64,000 bases of DNA. Origin: Opitutia bacterium ISCC 52 (GTDB lineage: Bacteria > Verrucomicrobiota > Verrucomicrobiia > Opitutales > UBA2995). The stretch is taken from the NCBI GenBank assembly GCA_014529675.2, contig CP076040.1, forward strand, positions 3,243,894 to 3,307,893, in the 5' to 3' direction. Positions 59,404 through 64,000 of the stretch are shown here, piece by piece. The position numbers were made by a program, and so were the translations under genes. The stretch's first letter is position 1; each line of letters starts with the position of its first letter. The notes beneath the pieces were generated by a model, which saw nothing but the letters and a program-made list of their open reading frames with translations, searched no databases and was not told where the DNA came from.

Positions 59404-60255
59404 CTACAGTTCCAATCGCCAGAAAACGGGTCCATCAGAGGAAACAACGGTAAAAGGCGACTGGGCACTCCCAATATCAGTCCAAATATTCAAATCCGTC
59501 GATGTCTGTAATTCACCGACATCCCATTGAAGTTGAAACTGCTGATTACCTGCATCCCAATCTACGCTCAGAAGCGGTGCATTAGGATCGGGTGCTTCGA
59601 CCAAAATATTCGCTCCGGTGCTTGCTACGATATTCTCCAGAACCGTGGATTGACTTGATCCTTCTGAAAGATCAACAGGGTTATCAAATATGGAAACTTT
59701 CTCCAGGTTTGGCAATTGAGCTAGTGGAGTCAGATCCACGACACTATTGCCACTGAGGTCTAACTCTTCGAGCGCAGGCAGTGAGTTTAAGACATCCAGA
59801 TCACTGATGTTATTGTTGGCGAATTTCAAAATCTCTAAAGATTCGATGCCATTTAAATAACCCAATACTCCTGTGGATTCTAGCAGAGAGAAACTCGCCA
59901 TTTGGACCTGTCCTGAGTCGGCCGATTGGGATGGTCCATCACTGAGTAAATTTCCACTGAGATCCAAACTCACCAGCTTGGTCAGGCTTGATAGATAGCT
60001 AATATCTTCAATCTGGTTATCGCTCAGATCAAGAATGCGCAGTTCACGCATATCACCTACCTGCCAAAGGTCAGCTATGGCATTGTTCGAGAGATCGAGC
60101 TCACGCATATTGATCGACTCTTCAAAACCGTTTGTTTCAACTATTCCGAGTCCAGAGGCATCCATCTTTAAGATGCGTTGGAGATCGAGTCTCAAAATCG
60201 GGCCACTTGCTTTTCCCAAGGTAGTTCTGAACGCATTTTCTAATGCGGGCTCATA
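59404..60255 (-). pseudogene. leucine-rich-repeat protein lacking its 5' end
   Basis: About six leucine-rich repeats are visible (MRELDLSNNAIADLWQVGDM, LRILDLSDNQIEDISYLS, LVSLDLSGNLLSD, LEELDLSGNSVVDLTPLAQL), followed by a C-terminal VDWDAGNQQFQLQWDVGELQ segment. The usual first segment of such proteins, ALENAFRTTLGKASGPILRL, starts at about 60249, right after an in-frame TGA at 60258-60256, so the signal peptide and start codon are missing. A TTG at 60219 inside the domain is the only nearby start. It is probably a 5'-truncated copy of an exported LRR protein. Confidence 0.6.
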
Positions 60256-60404
60256 TCATGCGGTTTAATTTCAATATTAAACCAATGGGAGGCATCGAGT
60301 TCGGGTTGAGACATGGAAAGATTAACTAATCAACATAGGATTGCCAAAGATCATGTAATCCAAAGGCATTCTCAATCAAGATCGGAATAAATTAAATATT
60401 TGAG

Positions 60405-61235
60405 TCACAAATCACTCAGAATAAACGCCACCGCCTCCGGAATCCACCCAGTGTCCCAGGCATGCTTGCGATGCGGCTCCATTACATAGCTGTGAGGAAT
60501 TTCGTATTCTACCAACAGGCGATGTATTTCCACTCCGCCGATCGCACGTTTTCCTTCAGTGCTGTAATAAAACAAGCGTGATTCATCTCCGAGGTCCTTG
60601 CCTCTCGTTTTAACGAGGTTGGAAATCCTGTTGGCTTCAAAGTTCTCAACCGTTCCCCACTCTCGAGCTATGCGCTCGGCTCGTTCATCCTCTTCAATCG
60701 GTCCTGTATCCACACGGATGCCAATATCCCAACCTGCGGCCTTGTGAAAGAGCTCGGGATTACGAAGCAAAAGTGCAATGGCTCCCCAACCAGACTTGCT
60801 GAAGCCAATTAAGAGTCGTCCGTCAGAGCTTGCCTGCGTCGGGTAATTGGCATCCACAAAGGGAATCACCGTTTTTATGAGATGACTCTCCTCCCGTTTT
60901 TGCGGATTTAAATCGTGATCGGCAAACCAGGGCTGCGCAGTAAACGACGGAGAGACACAAATCACTTGGTGCTCATTGTGCACATTCAGCTTCTTCATCT
61001 CGATTAACCCATCTCCATGCCGAAACTCGCCATCTTCGTGGACCGGTAAAACGTATAGTACAGGGTAAGAGTTCCCCGGTTCGATTTGATCCGGCATCAA
61101 TACGCGCAACGACGTATCCTTCGCTTGATAGGGAGAGTCAATTCGATGAAGAAGAAAACCGTTATCGTCAGTTTCGGCTGCGTTGAGCCAAAGGCATGAA
61201 CAAAGGAGGATAACAAATGGTATAATTACTTTCAT
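60405..61235 (-). CDS. Exported alpha/beta-hydrolase, esterase D/feruloyl-esterase-like
   Basis: A 276-residue hydrolase with signal peptide (MKVIIPFVILLCSCLWLNAA). The PVLYVLPVHEDG strand, the nucleophile elbow LIGFSKSGWGAIALLL (GxSxxG, Ser about 146) and a C-terminal His region (HRKHAWDTGW) give the catalytic triad. It resembles the esterase D/Fes family (putative esterases, including feruloyl and acetyl-xylan esterases). The gene follows the NRAMP-like transporter gene by 3 bases, so they form an operon. It may deacylate the imported or extracellular saccharide. Confidence 0.75.
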   Translation of the reverse strand: MKVIIPFVILLCSCLWLNAAETDDNGFLLHRIDSPYQAKDTSLRVLMPDQIEPGNSYPVLYVLPVHEDGEFRHGDGLIEMKKLNVHNEHQVICVSPSFTAQPWFADHDLNPQKREESHLIKTVIPFVDANYPTQASSDGRLLIGFSKSGWGAIALLLRNPELFHKAAGWDIGIRVDTGPIEEDERAERIAREWGTVENFEANRISNLVKTRGKDLGDESRLFYYSTEGKRAIGGVEIHRLLVEYEIPHSYVMEPHRKHAWDTGWIPEAVAFILSDL

Positions 61236-61238
61236 GGA

Positions 61239-62600
61239 TCAAGATCCGCCCCCTAGTTTTGCGATCAAACCATACAGGGCTATGACGGTAATGGTAATTC
61301 CTGAGACCCAAAGAAAGATGTCGAACACCTTGGTCGGTCGCAGCTCAGGGGTGTATTTCTTGTAACGCAGATACAACGCGCCGAACGAGATCGCGATTAA
61401 ACTGGCTGCCTGAAATGTACCAGCAATCACTACCATCCACAGGGGTTGCTTGAATACCAGAAAGAGCGTTAGATGGAAAAAGGGAAGGATGGTCACCAGG
61501 CGTTTAATCGACCGTTGTTTGTCTACTTCATTTCTGACCTCTAACCACCCAACTAGTTTAAAGCAGTCGGTAAACATTCGGGAATGAGTGGCGGTACTGA
61601 CAAAGATGGTCGAATAGAGAGCCACAAAGGCACCGATTAGAAAGACGATGCGGGAACCTTCACCCAAGGTCTCCGTGTAAATGAGGGACAGGTTTTTAAT
61701 CATGTCCATGCCCTCGGGAGCCAATCCACGCGCATGCAGGACGGCTGCTCCAAGCAGGTAAAACGCAACCGTCAATCCTGTGTAGATGACCAATGACAGC
61801 ATGGCGTCCAATTTCATGACACGCATCCAACCCTTGGCTCGTTTTAACCAGGCCTCGGTGCGTTCAAAGGGACCGGTCGCTTTGGCATAACCTTTTTCCA
61901 GACAAAAAGTCGGATAGTAAATAAGCTCACCGGCGCCCACTCCCGTTATGCCAAACATGGCCAGAGCCACCGCCAATCCGCCAATAGGAAGATCAAACTG
62001 CAAACCGGAACTTACCTGATCCCACGTAAGTGCATAATCCGTTCCTTGGATTAAAAGCACACAAATCAGCGTCGTGATCGTGAATGCCAGAACCATCCCT
62101 GCTGAAACATTTTGCAGCAGCTTGTATTTCCCGAATCGATGTACGCAAATGGTAAAGACCATCATGAACACAGCCCATCCCCAGACGGGAATCGCCGGCA
62201 CCAAAATATTCAGAACCATTGCCACACCTCCCAGCATAGCCCCCTGTTGCAACATAATCATGCAAAGGACCAGCATCCACCACCAGATAAACCAAGACGC
62301 CTTATGTCGCGGTCCCGGAAGATCGTTGAATGCCTCTAAGGTGGTTTTGCCGGAATAGATAGCGTATCGTCCCAGCATCAGCTGAACGGCAACCTTAATC
62401 ACACAGCTCACCAGGATCAGCCAAAGAGCAACGAAGCCCGCCTTGGCTCCCAAGCCTGTCGTAGCAATAAGCTCTCCCGATCCAACTACTCCGGCGGTCA
62501 TGATCAGCCCTGGCCCCCAATAGCGCAACATGCACCCTAGTTTGGTTGGAGGATCTTGTATACCGGTGCTTTCGTTGGGTGGCGTTGAGTCTGGAGGCAT
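61239..62600 (-). CDS. NRAMP-superfamily transporter lacking the DPGN motif (type 2)
   Basis: A membrane protein of 453 residues with about 11 helices and NRAMP fold. The first helix reads WGPGLIMTAGVVGSGELI and then ATTGLGAKAGFVALW; metal-transporting NRAMPs carry DPGN where this has GSGE. Helix 6 reads GITGVGAGELIYYPTFCLEKG, again with GxGE instead of the MPH motif. The same GxGE pattern at helix 1 occurs in the relative at 37076. Metal transport is therefore doubtful. It is upstream of the esterase gene on the same strand and divergent from the sulfatase at 62735. Confidence 0.78.
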   Translation of the reverse strand: MPPDSTPPNESTGIQDPPTKLGCMLRYWGPGLIMTAGVVGSGELIATTGLGAKAGFVALWLILVSCVIKVAVQLMLGRYAIYSGKTTLEAFNDLPGPRHKASWFIWWWMLVLCMIMLQQGAMLGGVAMVLNILVPAIPVWGWAVFMMVFTICVHRFGKYKLLQNVSAGMVLAFTITTLICVLLIQGTDYALTWDQVSSGLQFDLPIGGLAVALAMFGITGVGAGELIYYPTFCLEKGYAKATGPFERTEAWLKRAKGWMRVMKLDAMLSLVIYTGLTVAFYLLGAAVLHARGLAPEGMDMIKNLSLIYTETLGEGSRIVFLIGAFVALYSTIFVSTATHSRMFTDCFKLVGWLEVRNEVDKQRSIKRLVTILPFFHLTLFLVFKQPLWMVVIAGTFQAASLIAISFGALYLRYKKYTPELRPTKVFDIFLWVSGITITVIALYGLIAKLGGGS

Positions 62601-62734
62601 TCTAATGGGGCTGACGGTTGGAGAAACTTCGAGTTATTTCATGGCGATGAGATTGAAGACCGTCAAAGTAAATTCATTAACTCCACATATCGTATTGTAG
62701 TTAACGCCCTAAACCAGCTATGTAACACTAATCC

Positions 62735-64000
62735 ATGAATGCCACTGCTTCTAAACCAAACGTCCTCCTCATTGTGGCAGACGATATGGGGTATGGAGAT
62801 TTCGGAACCTTCAACCCGGCCGTTCAAACCCCGAACCTGAATTCTCTGATAACTCAAGGCACCTGCTTCCGACAGCACTACTCCGCATCACCTATCTGTT
62901 CACCTGCACGTGCCTCGCTTCTCACCGGGCGTGTGCCTCATCGCACCGGAGCGATTACCCAACACGAACTGCATGGACTTGACCGGATTGCACTAAGAGA
63001 AGTAACCATCGCGGACATGTTTCAGAATTCTGGATACACGACCGGCCTCGTGGGGAAGTGGCACAATGGAGCTCTCGATGCACGCTTTGAACCGAATGCC
63101 CGTGGATTCGAGGAGTTTGTCGGATTCTGTGGCGGTTGGTCGGACTACTACGATTACACCTTGCGGGTAAATGAATCCTACCAGAAGTCTGATGGATCGT
63201 ACCTGACGGATGTTTTTACCAATGAGGCACTATCTTTTATTGAGCGACATGAGAATGAGTCTTTCTTTATTCAGCTCGCCTACACCGCACCGCACGCACC
63301 CTTCCAAGCTCCCCAAGAAGTCATCAATAAGTATAAGGCCAAGGGATACGATCGTATCACTGCTACTACCTACGCCATGATCGAAATCATGGACCAGGGA
63401 ATCGGTCGCATTCTTCAACACCTGGAAGATACGCAGCTGGACGAGAATACCATTGTCCTATTCACCAGCGATAACGGGCCGGCGTTTTTCAATCCTTCCC
63501 GGCAACTCGAGCCAGGGGAAAAGAATTTCAACGAGCGGTTCAATTGCGGCATGCGTGGCAGCAAAGGCTGGATTTACGAAGGCGGCATCCGCGTTCCCAT
63601 GATTGTGCGTTATCCGGAACGTATTGCAGCCGGACAGCTGAACAACGATCTCGTTCATTTCACGGACTGGCTGCCAACGCTCATTGGGCTTTGCGGTATC
63701 GATCGACTCGAGGGCCCGGCCTTTGACGGCCACGATCTGTCCCCCATGCTCCTCGGAGGTAGTATCGATCTCGAACCGCGAAGGTTTTGGCAATGGAATT
63801 TCTATGTCCCGAACATCGGTACCAACGCCGCGATGCGTGATGGCGACTGGAAGCTGGTTCGTCCGATGATTTCAGGTACACGCTACTTTAGTAAGGAGCT
63901 CTATGTGAGCGAAGAAGACGAACTTCGAACCAAGGCTTTCAGCAAAGCCGACTCACAGCACAAACAGGATCCTCAATCCATCTCTGAGCTACTCCCTATA
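62735..64000 (+). CDS. Sulfatase, 3' end beyond the window
   Basis: At least 422 codons of an S1-family sulfatase starting at ATG 62735 and running off the right edge without a stop. It has NVLLIVADDMGYGDFGTF at the N-terminus with metal-binding Asp residues, the formylglycine site ICSPARASLLTGR (CxPxR), GLVGKWHNG, FFIQLAYTAPHAPF, VLFTSDNGPAF and GGIRVPMIVRYPERI. No signal peptide is visible (starts MNATASKPN), unlike the two other sulfatases here, suggesting a cytoplasmic enzyme that desulfates imported sugars. It is divergent from the NRAMP-like transporter gene by 134 bases. Confidence 0.92.
   Translation, partial: MNATASKPNVLLIVADDMGYGDFGTFNPAVQTPNLNSLITQGTCFRQHYSASPICSPARASLLTGRVPHRTGAITQHELHGLDRIALREVTIADMFQNSGYTTGLVGKWHNGALDARFEPNARGFEEFVGFCGGWSDYYDYTLRVNESYQKSDGSYLTDVFTNEALSFIERHENESFFIQLAYTAPHAPFQAPQEVINKYKAKGYDRITATTYAMIEIMDQGIGRILQHLEDTQLDENTIVLFTSDNGPAFFNPSRQLEPGEKNFNERFNCGMRGSKGWIYEGGIRVPMIVRYPERIAAGQLNNDLVHFTDWLPTLIGLCGIDRLEGPAFDGHDLSPMLLGGSIDLEPRRFWQWNFYVPNIGTNAAMRDGDWKLVRPMISGTRYFSKELYVSEEDELRTKAFSKADSQHKQDPQSISELLPI

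Overview
The window looks like chromosomal DNA of a marine, Gram-negative member of the Verrucomicrobiota, most likely Opitutales/Puniceicoccales-like (inference). The grounds are roughly 50% GC, lipid A and outer-membrane genes (lpxB, lolD, a TonB receptor), a meso-DAP-type murE, several sulfatases, many twin-arginine leaders on sugar enzymes, LacI and GntR sugar regulators, and a short leader peptide with the LSPF...GYxATTT motif that I associate with TonB receptors of this group.

Positions 1-24100 are mostly housekeeping. The division and cell-wall (dcw) cluster runs leftward: mraZ, a possible small ORF, rsmH, ftsL-like, ftsI, murE and murF, which runs off the edge. A 10-bp-periodic repeat in front of mraZ looks like the MraZ operator. 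Rightward from 6050 come tlyA, nadK, a decayed yihY, a GNAT acetyltransferase and a SurA/PpiD-like protein, then miaA (-), a GT4 glycosyltransferase and an LpxH-like phosphoesterase (+), trpA and a FecA-like TonB receptor (-), hemH-hemX-hemA (+), and lpxB/Gfo-Idh/lolD (-) with overlapping ends.

Positions 24270-35220 hold carbohydrate catabolism of unknown substrate: a NahK-like sugar 1-kinase, a stand-alone MetE-like protein, a UlaG-like metallo-hydrolase, a UPF0309-type SIS protein, two Gfo/Idh dehydrogenases, a GntR/LacI hybrid regulator and an SDR. A toxin-antitoxin remnant follows, then a Tat-exported Gfo/Idh dehydrogenase coupled to a Tat-exported xylose-isomerase-like TIM barrel.

Positions 35400-64000 form a sulfated-polysaccharide or sugar-acid island: one sulfatase fragment and three sulfatases, a truncated LacI regulator, two divergent NRAMP-superfamily transporters without the metal-binding DPGN motif, an unknown TIM-barrel hydrolase, a Tat-exported aldo/keto reductase, an enolase-superfamily dehydratase, an MFS transporter, a PhyH-type oxygenase, an intact VapBC pair, an NAD-linked formate dehydrogenase, a GH50-like hydrolase, a c-heme/VCBS protein, a PQQ-like propeller, LRR and esterase genes. 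A near-identical 16-bp palindromic motif occurs in front of the NRAMP-like gene/LacI gene, a TonB-leader minigene and a sulfatase, and is a candidate LacI-family regulon.

A recurring theme is decay by internal deletion: GYF/yihY, a ParE-like toxin, LacI/sulfatase, a TonB leader and an LRR gene each look like a deletion scar or truncated remnant. I found no tRNA, rRNA, CRISPR array, prophage or intact insertion sequence.
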